Shown one piece after another: positions 5,870 through 5,989 of a stretch of 5,989 bases of DNA. The notes below the pieces were generated by a model. The model was given only the letters and a program-made list of their open reading frames with translations. It searched no databases and was not told the origin of the DNA. Position 1 is the first letter of the stretch, and the number at the start of each line of letters is the position of its first letter. Source of the DNA: Pseudomonadota bacterium (GTDB lineage: Bacteria > Pseudomonadota > Gammaproteobacteria > Burkholderiales > Burkholderiaceae_B); the NCBI GenBank assembly GCA_023432075.1, contig JAEYVD010000130.1, positions 1 to 5,989 of the forward strand, written 5' to 3'. The translations under genes were made by a program, and so were the position numbers.

Positions 5870-5892
5870 GCCGCCCCGCCAGCCGGGGCGGC
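5870..5892 (+). other. Hairpin between pcaJ and catC
   Basis: GCCGCCCC (5870-5877) and GGGGCGGC (5885-5892) form a perfect 8-bp stem with a 7-nt loop, 21 nt after the pcaJ stop codon. No T-tract follows, so it is unlikely to be an efficient intrinsic terminator. It ends five nucleotides before the catC ribosome site (GGAGAG, 5898-5903). It could act as a messenger-stabilising or partial-termination element that sets the ratio of PcaIJ to CatC. Confidence 0.45.
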
Positions 5893-5909
5893 ATCATGGA
5901 GAGTCCATC

Positions 5910-5989
5910 ATGTTGTTCATGGTTCAAATGCAAGTCAATCTGCCCGTCGACATGCCCGCCGACCGCGCCGACAAACTGAAGGCCGACGA
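5910..5989 (+). CDS. catC: Muconolactone delta-isomerase, N-terminal fragment (cut by window end)
   Basis: Twenty-six codons are visible, beginning MLFMVQMQVNLPVDMP and continuing ADRADKLKAD. This matches the start of P. putida CatC as I remember it (MLFHVKMTVKLPVDMD...). The enzyme converts muconolactone to 3-oxoadipate enol-lactone in the catechol branch, and the complete protein is usually about 90-96 aa, so roughly two thirds lies outside the window. GGAGAG at 5898-5903 is a good ribosome site six nucleotides before the ATG. The gene follows pcaJ in the same direction after 60 bp and is probably in the same operon. Confidence rests on a short but distinctive N-terminus. Confidence 0.85.
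   Translation, partial: MLFMVQMQVNLPVDMPADRADKLKAD

Overview
The window looks like a chromosomal piece from a high-GC betaproteobacterium. The protein sequences and gene content fit Burkholderiales, most likely an Achromobacter/Bordetella-type Alcaligenaceae. This placement rests on remembered family resemblance, not on a search. It carries six complete genes and the start of a seventh, all metabolic, with short intergenic gaps and no sign of a mobile element, RNA gene or CRISPR array.

Left part (1-3490, all on the + strand). A regulatory region at 1-173 is followed by a 3-hydroxyacyl-CoA dehydrogenase (174-1109), an AtoE-type short-chain fatty acid transporter (1280-2620) and a short-chain dehydrogenase/reductase (2762-3490). 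An 80-base block of nested hairpins that looks like a dispersed intergenic repeat separates the last two. The set reads as a small operon for uptake and oxidation of a short carboxylic acid or its CoA ester.

Right part (3541-5989). An IclR-family regulator of the PcaR/PcaU/PobR type lies on the - strand (3541-4323). It is divergent from pcaI (4519-5208) and pcaJ (5205-5849), the two subunits of 3-oxoadipate CoA-transferase. The beginning of catC, muconolactone isomerase, follows at 5910 and runs off the window. These genes belong to the last steps of the beta-ketoadipate pathway for aromatic compounds: CatC makes the enol-lactone, and PcaIJ activates 3-oxoadipate with CoA from succinyl-CoA.

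The main observation is regulatory. The pcaR-pcaI intergenic region holds two 15-bp dyads of the form GTTC-N7-GAAC, spaced 19 bp start to start. The region in front of the dehydrogenase gene holds two related 15-bp boxes with the same 19-bp spacing and the same half-site geometry. This suggests that one regulator, probably the PcaR-like protein encoded here, controls both transcription units. The fatty-acid-type genes would then belong to the aromatic catabolic regulon. A likely meeting point is 3-oxoadipyl-CoA, which PcaIJ makes and which a 3-hydroxyacyl-CoA dehydrogenase could make from 3-hydroxyadipyl-CoA. That link is inference.
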